DNA of 64,000 bases from Cellulosimicrobium cellulans (GTDB taxonomy: Bacteria; Actinomycetota; Actinomycetes; Actinomycetales; Cellulomonadaceae). The first letter of the stretch is position 1, and each line of letters starts with the position of its first letter. Positions 18,097 through 26,608 of the stretch are shown here, piece after piece. A program made the position numbers and the translations under genes. Under the pieces are notes generated by a model. That model saw only the letters and a program-made list of their open reading frames with translations, searched no databases and was not told the DNA's origin. Location: NCBI RefSeq assembly GCF_007679345.1, contig NZ_VEGH01000004.1, positions 248,001-312,000 on the forward strand, given 5' to 3'.

Positions 18097-19305
18097 ATGA
18101 CCGACAGCACCCCCGAGCACGTCCTCGACGGCCTCCCGCTCTGGGACGGCGAGCGCGAGGTCGGCCCCGCCCGGCTGACCTGGTCCGGCGACCGGATCCT
18201 CGCGGTCGAGGAGGCGCCGACGCGGCACGCGGACCTGAGCGTCGTCCCGGGCCTGGTCGACACCCACGTGCACCTCGGCTACCCGGCCGGGGCGCCCGCC
18301 GCGGATCCCTCGGCGTGGCCGATCCTGACCCCGCCGGAGGAGCGGTCGCTGCACGTCGCCGCCAACGCGCTGCGCTGCGCCCGCGCCGGCGTCACCACGC
18401 TGCGCGACCTGGCCGCCGACTCGATCCAGCTCGCCGTGGGCCGCGCGTTCGACGCCGGCGTGCTCGTCGGCCCGCGCCTGCTGTCGCACGGCCAGGTCGG
18501 CATGACCGCCGGGCACGGCGACCTGTTCGTCCCGCCGCACTACCCGCACCGCCCGCCGACCGCCGACAGCCCCGACGAGTGCCGCAAGCTGGTCCGCGTC
18601 TGGGCCCGGTCCGGCGCCGCGGGGGTGAAGATCTACACCTCCGGCGGCGTGCTCTCGATGGGCGACAAGGTCGGCTGGCGGAACCAGACCACCGAGGAGA
18701 TCCGCACCACCGTCGACGAGGCGCACGCCCTCGGCATGCTGGTCGCCGCGCACACCCACTCCGTCGAGGGGCTCGACATCGCGCTCGCCGAGGGCGTCGA
18801 CTCGATCGAGCACGGCACCGCCATCGCCGAGCAGCACCTCGCCGCGCTGGTGGAGCGGGACCTGCCCGTCGCCCCCACGCTGCTGATCAACGACATCATC
18901 GCCGAGGCCCGCCGCCCGGTCTCCGCGGAGGCGCAGGCCAAGGCCCGCGACGTCGTCGCGCTCCGGGACGCCGGGTTCGCCCGCGCGGCGGAGGCGGGCG
19001 TGCGGTTCGTGCTCGGCACCGACGCCTCCGGGCAGTTCGTCGGGTTCGGCGACCAGATGGAGGAGGTCCGCGCGATGGCGGCGATGTTCGGCTGGACGCC
19101 GGAGCGGACCCTGGCCGCGGCGACGTCGGACGCGGCCGACGCGATCCGGATGGGGTCGGTCACGGGCCGGCTGCGCGCCGGGCTCGGCAGCGACTTCGTC
19201 GTGCTGCGCGGCCGGCCGTGGGAGGACGTCGGCGCGCTGCGCGTGGAGAACATCGTGGCCGTGGTGTCGCGCGGCCGGGTCGTCGCCGGCGCGCTGCCGG
19301 CCTGA
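18097..19305 (+). CDS. Amidohydrolase, imidazolonepropionase/prolidase-like
   Basis: A 402-residue amidohydrolase-superfamily protein. Metal ligands appear in VDTHVHLG, GVKIYTSGG (a Lys in the position usually carbamylated), AAHTHSVEG, SIEHGTAI and LGTDASGQF. It resembles the broad group annotated as imidazolonepropionase-like or Xaa-Pro dipeptidase-like, whose substrates vary. It lies 74 bases after the PLP enzyme, outside the overlap chain but probably in the same operon. Confidence 0.82.
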   Translation: MTDSTPEHVLDGLPLWDGEREVGPARLTWSGDRILAVEEAPTRHADLSVVPGLVDTHVHLGYPAGAPAADPSAWPILTPPEERSLHVAANALRCARAGVTTLRDLAADSIQLAVGRAFDAGVLVGPRLLSHGQVGMTAGHGDLFVPPHYPHRPPTADSPDECRKLVRVWARSGAAGVKIYTSGGVLSMGDKVGWRNQTTEEIRTTVDEAHALGMLVAAHTHSVEGLDIALAEGVDSIEHGTAIAEQHLAALVERDLPVAPTLLINDIIAEARRPVSAEAQAKARDVVALRDAGFARAAEAGVRFVLGTDASGQFVGFGDQMEEVRAMAAMFGWTPERTLAAATSDAADAIRMGSVTGRLRAGLGSDFVVLRGRPWEDVGALRVENIVAVVSRGRVVAGALPA

Positions 19306-19317
19306 CCGGCGGGCAGG

Positions 19318-20109
19318 ATGGCCGGCATGCCGACGCGCGCCCCCGCCCGTACTCGCGCCGTCCCCGTCGGCGCGACCGTCCTCGCGGCCGCGGCGGCCCT
19401 CGTGCTCGCCGGGTGCGGTCCGTCGGGTCCCGCCGAGCCCGCGCCGCGGTCCACCGCGGCCGCGCCGGCGCCGAGCGCGTCGCCGACCCCGAGCTCGACG
19501 CCGACCGCCGCCCCGGTCGCGGAGCCCGAGCGGCCGCTGCTGAACGCCGGCGCCGTCGCCGAGGGCGCGCCGGCCACCGTGTCCGGCGAGGGCCCCGCGC
19601 GGATCGCCGTCGTCCGGGACGGCGACTTCGGCGTCGTGGCACAGCTCGACTGCGCCGCCTGCACGGGCGACGTCGTCCTCACCTCCGAGGGGCGGGGGTC
19701 GCCCTGGGGAGCGGGCCCGGCGCCGCTCACCGGGACCTACCTGGTCGACGTGCTCGAGGGCACGGACGCCAAGCAGGGCTTCCTGCTGGACGCGGTCGGC
19801 CCGTGGACGCTCACGTTCTCCAGCTGGAACGAGCTGCCCGTGCTGACCGGCCCGCAGCAGGGCTCCGGGGCGGCGGTGCTGCTGCTCGGCGACACGGCGA
19901 GCGGCGCGCGCATCGACTACACCCCGGCCGGCCCGGGCGACTCGCTGCTGGCGCGGGTGGTGTCGGCGGTGGACGTGGACCCGGCCACGGGACCGGCGTC
20001 GCTCGTGCTCGGCGGCGACGAGGCGCTGAGCGAGACGGCGGACGTGGCGCTGCCCGGGGTCGTGGCCCTGAGCACCAACGGCACCTGGACGGTCACCCCG
20101 CTGCCGTGA
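19318..20109 (+). CDS. Secreted lipoprotein of unknown function
   Basis: A 263-residue protein with an N-terminal signal and lipobox LVLAGC (about residues 28-33), then a Pro/Ala/Ser/Thr-rich linker to about 65. The rest is a beta-rich domain with the pair CAAC. I do not recognise a family. It begins 12 bases after the amidohydrolase, so it may be part of that operon. An ATG three codons in (19327) is an equally good start. Confidence 0.7.
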   Translation: MAGMPTRAPARTRAVPVGATVLAAAAALVLAGCGPSGPAEPAPRSTAAAPAPSASPTPSSTPTAAPVAEPERPLLNAGAVAEGAPATVSGEGPARIAVVRDGDFGVVAQLDCAACTGDVVLTSEGRGSPWGAGPAPLTGTYLVDVLEGTDAKQGFLLDAVGPWTLTFSSWNELPVLTGPQQGSGAAVLLLGDTASGARIDYTPAGPGDSLLARVVSAVDVDPATGPASLVLGGDEALSETADVALPGVVALSTNGTWTVTPLP

Positions 20110-20197
20110 GCCTCGGAGGCGCGGCCGGCCGGAGGGTGGCGTCCTGCGACCCGCCGCGCCAGGCTGGCCCGCGAGGGACGCGACCTGAGGAGGCACG

Positions 20198-21391
20198 GTG
20201 CGGGACAGCTACGACTACGTGATCGTCGGGGCCGGGATGGCGGGCGACGCCGCCGCGCACGGCATCCGCGAGGTCGACCCGGCGGGCACGATCCTGGTGG
20301 TCGGGCGCGAGCCGACCGCCCCGGTGACCCGGCCGGCCCTGACCAAGAAGCTCTGGACGGACCCGGAGTTCGCGTTCGACCAGGTGTGGCTCCGCACCGC
20401 CGAGGAGACCGGCGCCGAGCTGCTGCTCGGGGAGTCCGTCATCGGCGTCGACACCGCCGCGCGGACGGTCACCACCGACGCGGACGTCACGGTCGGCTAC
20501 GGCGCGCTGCTGCTCGCGACCAGCGGCCACCCGCGCCGGCTGCCGGGCGTGGAGGACTCCGGGCGGGTCATCTACTTCCGCACCGTCCGCGACTACGAGC
20601 GGCTGCGCGACCTCGCGGGCGACGGCCGGCACGTCGTCGTGGTCGGCGGCGGCTACATCGGCACCGAGCTCGCCGCGGCGCTCGTGCAGAACGACACCCG
20701 GGTCACGCTCGTGTTCCCCCAGGACGTGCTCACCGGGTCGACGTTCCCGGACGCGCTGGCCCGGCGCGTCGAGCGCCGGTACGCGGAGGCGGGCGTGACC
20801 CTGCTCCGGGGCACGACGGTGGCGGCCGCGGAGTCGGGCCCGGACGGCGTGACGGTGACCCTGGAGGACGGGCGGACGGTCGCGGCGGACGGCGTCGTGG
20901 TGGGCGCGGGTCTGCAGATCGAGACCGACCTGGCGCGGTCCGCGGGCCTGGAGGTCGACGACGGCGTGCTGGTCGACGACCGGCTGCGGACCTCCGACCC
21001 CCGCGTGTGGGCCGCCGGCGACGTCGCGCAGTACCCGGACGGGCTGCTGGGCAGCCGCCGCGTGGAGCACGTCGACAACGCCACCACGATGGGCCGGCAG
21101 GCGGGCCGCAACCTCGCCGGCGCCGACGAGCCGTACGACCACACGCCGTTCTTCTACTCCGACCTGTTCGAGCTCGGCTACGAGGCGGTGGGGCGGCTGG
21201 ACGCGTCGCTGGAGACGGTCGAGGACTGGCACGACGACGACCTGGGCGCCGGGGTCGTGTACTACCTCGACGGCGGCCGGGTCGCCGGGGTGCTGCTGTG
21301 GAACGTCTGGGACGCGACCGACCGGGCGCGGGAGGTGATCGCGACGCAGACCGACGTGCGGCCCGAGGCGCTGCGCGGGCTGATCCGCTGA
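20198..21391 (+). CDS. NAD(P)/FAD-dependent oxidoreductase, AIF/ferredoxin-reductase-like
   Basis: A 397-residue flavoprotein with two Rossmann folds. The FAD site is YVIVGAGMAGDAAA near the start, the NAD site is VVVGGGYIGTELAAAL at about 147-162, and the second FAD motif is VWAAGDVAQYP near 270. The C-terminal domain resembles apoptosis-inducing-factor and rubredoxin/ferredoxin reductases. TGAGGAGG sits just before the GTG start. No ferredoxin or oxygenase partner is visible nearby, so the electron acceptor is unknown. Confidence 0.88.
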   Translation: MRDSYDYVIVGAGMAGDAAAHGIREVDPAGTILVVGREPTAPVTRPALTKKLWTDPEFAFDQVWLRTAEETGAELLLGESVIGVDTAARTVTTDADVTVGYGALLLATSGHPRRLPGVEDSGRVIYFRTVRDYERLRDLAGDGRHVVVVGGGYIGTELAAALVQNDTRVTLVFPQDVLTGSTFPDALARRVERRYAEAGVTLLRGTTVAAAESGPDGVTVTLEDGRTVAADGVVVGAGLQIETDLARSAGLEVDDGVLVDDRLRTSDPRVWAAGDVAQYPDGLLGSRRVEHVDNATTMGRQAGRNLAGADEPYDHTPFFYSDLFELGYEAVGRLDASLETVEDWHDDDLGAGVVYYLDGGRVAGVLLWNVWDATDRAREVIATQTDVRPEALRGLIR

Positions 21392-21403
21392 CGGGGCGGG
21401 ACG

Positions 21404-21423
21404 CCCGGGTGCTGGCACCCGGG
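21404..21423 (+). terminator. 9-bp perfect hairpin, probable terminator
   Basis: CCCGGGTGC and GCACCCGGG form a stem with a 2-base loop, 12 bases after the flavin reductase stop and ahead of the PP2C gene. No U tract. Confidence 0.6.
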
Positions 21424-21517
21424 TGGCGCGCTATCCCGCCCGGTGCGCGCTGCGCGCGTGCGCCCGGACGTGGCATCGTGGGGTCACGAGGTGCCCGACC
21501 CCCCTGGAGGTGCCGCA

Positions 21518-22327
21518 GTGACGCTGACCCTCGACACCGCCCTGCGTTCGGTCGCGGGCGAGCACCGGCCGCACAACGAGGACTCCGCCGGCTGCGCGCC
21601 GGGGTACGCCTTCGTCGCCGACGGGGTCGGCGGCCACGCGGGCGGGGACGTCGCCTCCTGGACCGTCGCGCACCGCCTGATGTCCGCGCTCGCGGCGGCG
21701 GGCCCGGACCGGTTCACCGCCGAGGACCTGCGCGCGGCCGTGGCGACCGCGAACGCCGACCTGGCCGAGCGGGTGCGGTCCGACCCGTCGCTGGAGGGCA
21801 TGGCGACGACGTTCACCGGCGTGTTCTGCGCCGAGGAGGCGGTGCGCGTCGTGCACATCGGGGACTCGCGCGCGTACCTGTGGCGGGACGGCGAGGGCCG
21901 CCGGGTGACCCGGGACGACTCTCTCGTGCAGCTGCTGGTGGAGGCCGGGGTCATCGACCCGGCCGAGGCCGCGCACCACCCGCGGCGGAACGTCATCCTG
22001 CACTGCCTGGCGGGCGACGCCGAGGACGCGGCGCACGTCACCGTGCTCGAGGTCGACGCCCGGCCGGGGGACCGGTGGCTGATGTCGACGGACGGGCTGA
22101 CGGACTACGTGCCGGAGGAGCGGGTGCTCGCGCTGCTCGGCACCCCCGGCGGCCCGGAGGCCGTCGCCGAGGCGCTGGTCGGCGAGGCGCTCGACGCGGA
22201 CGCCTGGGACAACGTGACCGTCGTGGTGGCGGACGTGGTGGCGGCGCAAGCTCGGGTAGACGCCTGCGTGAAGTTCGCTGGTTCCGCAGCGGAGCTCCAC
22301 GACCGAGCTCTGGGCGCCCGCGCCTGA
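21518..22327 (+). CDS. PP2C-family serine/threonine phosphatase
   Basis: A 269-residue PPM/PP2C phosphatase. Metal-binding motifs are RPHNEDSAG, VADGVGGHAGGD, IGDSRAYLW and the late DNVTVVVADV. The GTG start follows CTGGAGG by 6 bases. The family's last conserved motif ends at about residue 245. The remaining residues (AAQARVDACVKFAG onward) are read from the edge of a lower-G+C segment and look unlike other PP2C tails, so the original 3' end may have been replaced when that segment arrived. It probably acts in Ser/Thr protein kinase signalling. Confidence 0.9.
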   Translation: MTLTLDTALRSVAGEHRPHNEDSAGCAPGYAFVADGVGGHAGGDVASWTVAHRLMSALAAAGPDRFTAEDLRAAVATANADLAERVRSDPSLEGMATTFTGVFCAEEAVRVVHIGDSRAYLWRDGEGRRVTRDDSLVQLLVEAGVIDPAEAAHHPRRNVILHCLAGDAEDAAHVTVLEVDARPGDRWLMSTDGLTDYVPEERVLALLGTPGGPEAVAEALVGEALDADAWDNVTVVVADVVAAQARVDACVKFAGSAAELHDRALGARA

Positions 22328-24530
22328 AACGTAGGGGCATTCTCCGGCAGGCGCAGGGCCCATGCGCGTGACGCCAACCGACGAATTGCGGCATTTGTCC
22401 GTCGCGGCCGATCGTCAGGGGTCTGTGTCGGCCCAGGGCGCTAAGTTCGAGGGCATGTTGGGAACGCGGTCTTTGCGGAGCGGCTACACATGGCCAGCCC
22501 GCCATCTCCAGGTCCGGAAGGTCATGAGAGCGCTCGACGGCGGAGCATCGCCTGTGCGCATCGAGCGAAAGGTGCTCGTGGCTGAGGCGTGGAAGGCCGT
22601 CGCTGCGACCCGTTCGGGTGCCATCGCCGATGGGCGCCGGGACGTAGCCGCGCTTCGAGAGTTGCGCGCCGGGGCGTTGTCGATACCGCTGACTGCCTGC
22701 GCTGTCACTGCGGTTCTGCTCAGTGGGTCTGCCGCAGGAGCGGCGAGATGGTGGTTGCTGACTGCGGCGATCGCGCTGGGAGTTTCCGGTGCCTATCTCC
22801 TGGGTTTGGCTGCGCGAGGGCGTGGATTGAGCTCTCTGGCCTGGTATACGCGCGTTCGCGGCCGCCTGGATGCGCGCGTGCCCACGCGGGTGGCGCGGAA
22901 GGTGGTTCAAGCGGCGGTGATTCGGGCGGTCAACATCGAGCTTGAACGACATGGTTCGGACGGTCGTGGCTCGATCTGTGCGTTTCCGCGCAGGGGTTCG
23001 CGGATCGTCGAGATGGATCCGCGCGAGCTGATCGAGACGAGGAGCCACCGTGAGGTCACGCAGTTCGTCGAGGGCAACGATACTTGCACGATAGGCCTAC
23101 ACGGCGCTCGCGGTATGGGGAAGACAGCCCTGATGTTGCGTCTGCAGCGGCGCCATTTTGGGCATGGAGAGTCGATCAGAATCACTTCGCCGAGCCTGCG
23201 CGAGCCAGCGGAGCTTCCGCGTATCGTGCTGCTAGCGCTTGCAAGGCGACTTGAGCCTGAACGTGGAGCCATGCCCCCCACGTGGGTCCTTCTGCTGGGA
23301 GGTGCCGGAGCGGTGACGTTCACTTCCTCGGTGCTGGCGATCTCGTTCCTGTCCACGCAGCCAGGCGTCCCTTTTTGGCGGTGGGTTGGGCCGCTTTTTA
23401 CCCGCGACCTCGGCGTATGGTCAGCCCTGGCATCGCTCGGCGCGCTGGCGGTCACCTTCGCGATGGCGGCATTCCTGGTGCTCGGAATCAGGTCCGCGAC
23501 GACCGCGCAGGGTCGTTCTGCGCCCATCGCTAAAGAGGTGATCGAGAAGTACACGAGTGAGGTGGAGGCCAGCAGCACGACGGGCGTCGGGGTCGCCGCA
23601 GTGCTCGGCCTGACGGTGAGTGGCGCACGCACGAAGCGCGCGCTCCCTGCCAGTCATGCCGACGTGGTCCGGGATTTCGAACGACTGGTGCGTGCTTACA
23701 GAGGTACCTCCAAGAGGCGAACGATCCTGGTGCTGATCGATGAGCTGGACAGGTTGCCCATCGACACGATCGAAGTTTTGTTGAACGAGATCAAGGACTT
23801 TTTCCACATCGACGGAGTTCGTGTGGTGGTGTCGGTCTCTGATGAGGTGCTGAACGCTTTCCACGGGCGACGGACGATGGGAACTGATGTGTTCGACTCG
23901 AGTTTCGATACCGTGTTCGAGATGCGGTCGATGTCTGTGCAGGAGTCGGTGTCGATGGTGAACGAGCGCGTGGTCGCTGTCCCCGCACGAGTGACGTTCT
24001 TGTGCCACGCCATCTCCGGAGGTCGCCCGCGGGAACTGCTTCGCGCGTGCAGCACACTCGTTCAGGAGACCTGGGATCCGTATGGTGGCGACGGTCATCG
24101 CGATGCACTCGGAGTGAGCCTTGTCGAGCGGCAGCGGATCGTTGGTGCAGCGGAGGCAACGATCGGTGCCATCGCCATGGAGGAGTGCCGGCGCTTGCAG
24201 AGGACCTCGGCGCCGGGTTCGCGCGAGCGCCGTCTAGGCGACGAATGGGCAGTTGCGGTGGCTCGTGGCAGCCTGCCAGAGCCGAGTCGGCGTGCGGGCG
24301 CAGTCCATCCGCATTCAGGTCGGCTCTTTCTCGCCTTGCTCTTGATCCGGCGGCACCTGGCACCCCACGTGGCAGCCGCGGCGCCAGCTATCGGGCCGGA
24401 TCCTCTGCTCCCTACCGCCGAGGTGCTGGCGAAGCTCGTCGCCGCCGTGCGGTCCGACGAGCACGTGTGGCGTTCGGCGCTAGCGGAGGCCGGGCGCCTC
24501 CGTCCCAGTGCCGCGGAGGTGCGCTGACGG
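22250..24530. other. Lower-G+C segment, probably horizontally acquired
   Basis: From about 22250 to just before 24530 the sequence shows A/T-ending codons (ttt, att, gat, cgt) and A+T runs that are almost absent elsewhere. The segment carries one gene. The left junction falls in the last codons of the PP2C gene; the right junction lies right before the clpP operator. I found no flanking direct repeats, integrase, transposase or tRNA, so the way it arrived is not visible. Confidence 0.6.
22362..24527 (+). CDS. Membrane P-loop NTPase with KAP-like architecture
   Basis: A 721-residue protein. Two hydrophobic helices (about 105-122 and 129-150) precede a P-loop domain with Walker A GARGMGKT (248-255) and Walker [10 protein letters not shown] (455-463). 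Two more membrane helices (about 307-330 and 352-376) lie between Walker A and Walker B. Membrane helices inserted inside the NTPase domain are the defining feature of KAP NTPases, which include the phage-exclusion protein Pif[10 protein letters not shown] (553-561) resembles a sensor-2 region. The start is uncertain (ATG at 22362; later candidates 22455 and 22524). It is alone in a foreign-looking segment. An anti-phage or membrane-associated role is a guess. Confidence 0.75.
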   Translation: MRVTPTDELRHLSVAADRQGSVSAQGAKFEGMLGTRSLRSGYTWPARHLQVRKVMRALDGGASPVRIERKVLVAEAWKAVAATRSGAIADGRRDVAALRELRAGALSIPLTACAVTAVLLSGSAAGAARWWLLTAAIALGVSGAYLLGLAARGRGLSSLAWYTRVRGRLDARVPTRVARKVVQAAVIRAVNIELERHGSDGRGSICAFPRRGSRIVEMDPRELIETRSHREVTQFVEGNDTCTIGLHGARGMGKTALMLRLQRRHFGHGESIRITSPSLREPAELPRIVLLALARRLEPERGAMPPTWVLLLGGAGAVTFTSSVLAISFLSTQPGVPFWRWVGPLFTRDLGVWSALASLGALAVTFAMAAFLVLGIRSATTAQGRSAPIAKEVIEKYTSEVEASSTTGVGVAAVLGLTVSGARTKRALPASHADVVRDFERLVRAYRGTSKRRTILVLIDELDRLPIDTIEVLLNEIKDFFHIDGVRVVVSVSDEVLNAFHGRRTMGTDVFDSSFDTVFEMRSMSVQESVSMVNERVVAVPARVTFLCHAISGGRPRELLRACSTLVQETWDPYGGDGHRDALGVSLVERQRIVGAAEATIGAIAMEECRRLQRTSAPGSRERRLGDEWAVAVARGSLPEPSRRAGAVHPHSGRLFLALLLIRRHLAPHVAAAAPAIGPDPLLPTAEVLAKLVAAVRSDEHVWRSALAEAGRLRPSAAEVR

Positions 24531-24535
24531 GGCCC

Positions 24536-24552
24536 GTCTGCTGCCGGCAGAC
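24536..24552. promoter_or_regulatory. 17-bp palindrome GTCTGC-N5-GCAGAC, operator copy 1
   Basis: A perfect 6-bp dyad with spacer TGCCG, located 8 bases after the NTPase stop and about 85 bases before the clpP gene. It is one of two tandem copies. A near-identical site stands before the ClgR-like gene. Confidence 0.8.
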
Positions 24553-24555
24553 GGC

Positions 24556-24572
24556 GTCTGCCGTGGGCAGAC
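24556..24572. promoter_or_regulatory. 17-bp palindrome GTCTGC-N5-GCAGAC, operator copy 2
   Basis: A perfect dyad with spacer CGTGG. Its centre is 20 bp from that of copy 1, so both face the same side of the helix and could be bound cooperatively. It is the proximal site to the clpP pair. Confidence 0.8.
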
Positions 24573-24637
24573 CGGGGCCAGCCGGGGGGCCGGCGCGGTG
24601 CGAGCGTGCGAGGACCACCACCCCGAGGAGGCCCCGC

Positions 24638-25270
24638 ATGATCCCCGTCCCCGTCCCCGTCGCCCGGTCCGAGGCGCCGCCGGCGCGCGCGTTCGACGAC
24701 GACCTCGCCGCGCGGCTGCTGCACCAGCGCATCGTGATGCTCGGCCAGGAGGTCGACGACGCGGTCGCGAACCGCGTCTGCGCCCAGCTGCTCCTGCTGT
24801 CCGCCGAGGACCCGCGCCGCGACATCGCGCTCTACATCAACTCGCCGGGCGGCTCGGTGACCGCCGCGATGGCGATGTACGACACCATGCGGCTCATCCC
24901 GAACGACGTCGCCACCCTCGCCATGGGCCTCGCGGCCAGCGCCGGGCAGTTCCTGCTGAGCGCCGGCACCCCGGGCAAGCGGAACGTCATGCGGCACGCG
25001 CGGGTGCTCATGCACCAGCCGTCCGGCGGCATCGGCGGCACCGCGGTGGACATCGCGATCCAGGCGCAGAACCTCGCGCACACCAAGCGGACGATGCAGG
25101 CGCTGATCGCCGAGCACACCGGCCAGACCGTCGAGACCATCGAGCGCGACTCCGACCGGGACCGCTGGTTCACCGCCGAGGAGGCCCTGGCCTACGGGTT
25201 CGTGGACCGCGTGGTCGAGCACCTGGACGACGTCCGCCCGGACGCCGCGCAGCGACGGGCGGGTCTGTGA
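24638..25270 (+). CDS. clpP: ATP-dependent Clp protease proteolytic subunit (accessory copy 1)
   Basis: A 210-residue ClpP. The catalytic Ser is in [14 protein letters not shown], the His in [11 protein letters not shown] and the Asp in [15 protein letters not shown]; the oxyanion loop [11 protein letters not shown] is intact. GAGGAGG stands before the ATG. Unlike the usual actinobacterial clpP1P2 operon, neither tig nor clpX adjoins it, so this is probably an additional, regulated ClpP pair. It works as a mixed ring with the next gene's product and a Clp ATPase encoded elsewhere. Confidence 0.93.
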   Translation: MIPVPVPVARSEAPPARAFDDDLAARLLHQRIVMLGQEVDDAVANRVCAQLLLLSAEDPRRDIALYINSPGGSVTAAMAMYDTMRLIPNDVATLAMGLAASAGQFLLSAGTPGKRNVMRHARVLMHQPSGGIGGTAVDIAIQAQNLAHTKRTMQALIAEHTGQTVETIERDSDRDRWFTAEEALAYGFVDRVVEHLDDVRPDAAQRRAGL

Positions 25271-25887
25271 TGGCCGGGTCCTACACCGTGCCGGTCGTGG
25301 TCGAGCAGCGGCCGAACGGCGAGCGCGCGTCCGACGTGTTCTCCCGGCTGCTGTCCGACCGGATCGTGTTCATCGGCACCGAGATCGACGACGGGGTGGC
25401 GAACGTCGTGATCGCCCAGCTGCTGCACCTGCAGCAGGAGGACCCCGACAAGCCGATCCACCTGTACCTCAACTCGCCCGGCGGCTCCGTCACGGCGCTG
25501 CTCGCGATCTACGACACGATGCGTTACGTCCGGCCCGACGTCGCGACGTTCTGCCTCGGGCAGGCGGCGTCGGCGGCCGCGGTGCTGCTCGCCGCCGGGG
25601 CCCCGGGGCAGCGGCACGTGCTCGAGCACGCCCGGGTGCTGCTGCACCAGCCGTCGGGCGGCGCGCAGGGCACGGCGGCCGACCTGGAGCTGCAGGCGGC
25701 CGAGATCCTCCGGTTGCGGTCCCAGGTCGACGACATCCTGGCGGCCCACACCGGGCGCAGCCCCGAGCAGCTCCGGGCCGACACCGACCGGGACCTGGTG
25801 CTGACGGCGGACCAGGCCGTGGCCTACGGCGTCGCGGACACGGTCATCACCACCCTCAAGCCCCCGCCGCACCCCTCACCCGCCTGA
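25270..25887 (+). CDS. clpP: ATP-dependent Clp protease proteolytic subunit (accessory copy 2)
   Basis: A 205-residue ClpP. The Ser is in [14 protein letters not shown], the His in [11 protein letters not shown] and the Asp in [10 protein letters not shown]. Its ATG overlaps the preceding stop (TGATG), which favours equal production of both subunits, as needed for two-ring ClpP1P2 assemblies. It has the tail [10 protein letters not shown] hairpin terminator follows. Confidence 0.93.
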   Translation: MAGSYTVPVVVEQRPNGERASDVFSRLLSDRIVFIGTEIDDGVANVVIAQLLHLQQEDPDKPIHLYLNSPGGSVTALLAIYDTMRYVRPDVATFCLGQAASAAAVLLAAGAPGQRHVLEHARVLLHQPSGGAQGTAADLELQAAEILRLRSQVDDILAAHTGRSPEQLRADTDRDLVLTADQAVAYGVADTVITTLKPPPHPSPA

Positions 25888-25919
25888 CCGCGGCGCCGGC
25901 GAGGTCGAGCGTTTCCGGC

Positions 25920-25966
25920 GAGGTCGAGGGTCTCCGGCCGCGTGTCGGCGGGAAACCCTCGACCTC
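25920..25966. terminator. 12-bp inverted repeat, bidirectional terminator
   Basis: GAGGTCGAGGGT (25920-25931) and its exact complement (25955-25966) flank a 23-base loop between the convergent clpP and ClgR-like genes. A partial direct copy of the left arm, GAGGTCGAGCGT, lies 20 bases upstream at about 25900. Confidence 0.65.
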
Positions 25967-25973
25967 GGCGGCG

Positions 25974-26405
25974 TCAGGCCGCGAGCAGGAGCGCCGGGCG
26001 CGAGAGAGGGCGGGAGGTGGGGAGGGGGGTGACGGGGGAGCGGGGGGCGTGCCCGGCGACCGGGGCGGTCGCCAGGTCGACGACGACCCTGCCCTCGGCG
26101 CGGGCCAGCACGGCGTGCGCGTCGCCCACCAGGTCGACGAGCCGCAGCCCGAGCGCCCGGCAGACGGCGCCCAGCACCTCGGAGGACGCCTCCTTGCGGC
26201 CGCGCTCGACCTCGGACAGGTACGGCACCGACACGCGCGCGGCATCGGCGACGTCGCGCAGGGTGCGGCCCTGGCGCTCGCGGTGCCGGCGGAGCACGGC
26301 GCCGACGAGGACGCGCAGCGGGGGCTCGGGGCGGGCGGCGGCGGGGTCGACGCGCCGGGCGGGCGTGGCGGGCCCGGCGGGCGGGGCGGCGGCGACGTGC
26401 GGCAT
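25974..26405 (-). CDS. ClgR-like XRE-family regulator
   Basis: A 143-residue Cro/C1-type regulator. The helix-turn-helix (about 35-90) contains [31 protein letters not shown] and [12 protein letters not shown] in pieces that match ClgR, the actinobacterial activator of clpP1P2 and other protease genes. It faces the accessory clpP pair, and the same 17-bp palindrome stands 63 bases before its own ATG, implying self-control. ClgR is normally itself a Clp substrate; the Ala-rich end (RPALLLAA) would suit a degradation tag, but that is inference. Confidence 0.8.
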   Translation of the reverse strand: MPHVAAAPPAGPATPARRVDPAAARPEPPLRVLVGAVLRRHRERQGRTLRDVADAARVSVPYLSEVERGRKEASSEVLGAVCRALGLRLVDLVGDAHAVLARAEGRVVVDLATAPVAGHAPRSPVTPLPTSRPLSRPALLLAA

Positions 26406-26468
26406 GGGCGGACCTCCTCGGTCCCCGCCACGCTAACGCCGCGACCCCCGCCGCGGCCGGGCGCGCCG

Positions 26469-26485
26469 TTCTGCCCTCAGCAGAC
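26469..26485. promoter_or_regulatory. 17-bp palindrome TTCTGC-N5-GCAGAC, operator of ClgR-like gene
   Basis: It differs by one base from the two copies in front of the clpP pair and has the same 5-base spacer. It lies 63 bases upstream of the ClgR-like start, the place expected for autoregulation. Confidence 0.75.
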
Positions 26486-26525
26486 GCCGCGGCGGCGGCC
26501 CGCGCGCCCGCCGCGGCCGGCCCTC

Positions 26526-26556
26526 TTGACTTCGAGCGCGCTCCAAGCGGCATCGT
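26526..26556 (+). promoter_or_regulatory. Promoter with 19-bp spacer and central dyad (MerR-type)
   Basis: TTGACT (26526-26531) and CATCGT (26551-26556) are 19 bases apart, too long for normal sigma-70 use. A near-perfect 18-bp dyad CTTCGAGCG/CGCTCCAAG (26530-26547) fills the spacer. This is the layout of MerR-family activator promoters. The controlled gene is the LLM oxidoreductase at 26609. Confidence 0.55.
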
Positions 26557-26608
26557 CCGGAGGGTCGGCGCGGTCCGCGCGCCGGCACGACCCCCCGGAG
26601 GAGCCACC

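Noticed and set aside
22038..23048. Minus-strand frame opposite the PP2C end and KAP-like gene
   Set aside because: Low-complexity Arg/Ser/Pro translation, no ribosome site, and the plus strand encodes clear Walker motifs.
22250..24530. Mobile element with attachment sites or terminal repeats
   Set aside because: No integrase, transposase, tRNA gene, direct repeat or terminal inverted repeat found at either junction.
24536..24572. Treating the two palindromes before clpP as a terminator of the KAP-like gene
   Set aside because: Two short stems with identical arms at 20-bp spacing and a third copy before the regulator gene fit an operator better than a terminator, though a dual role is possible.
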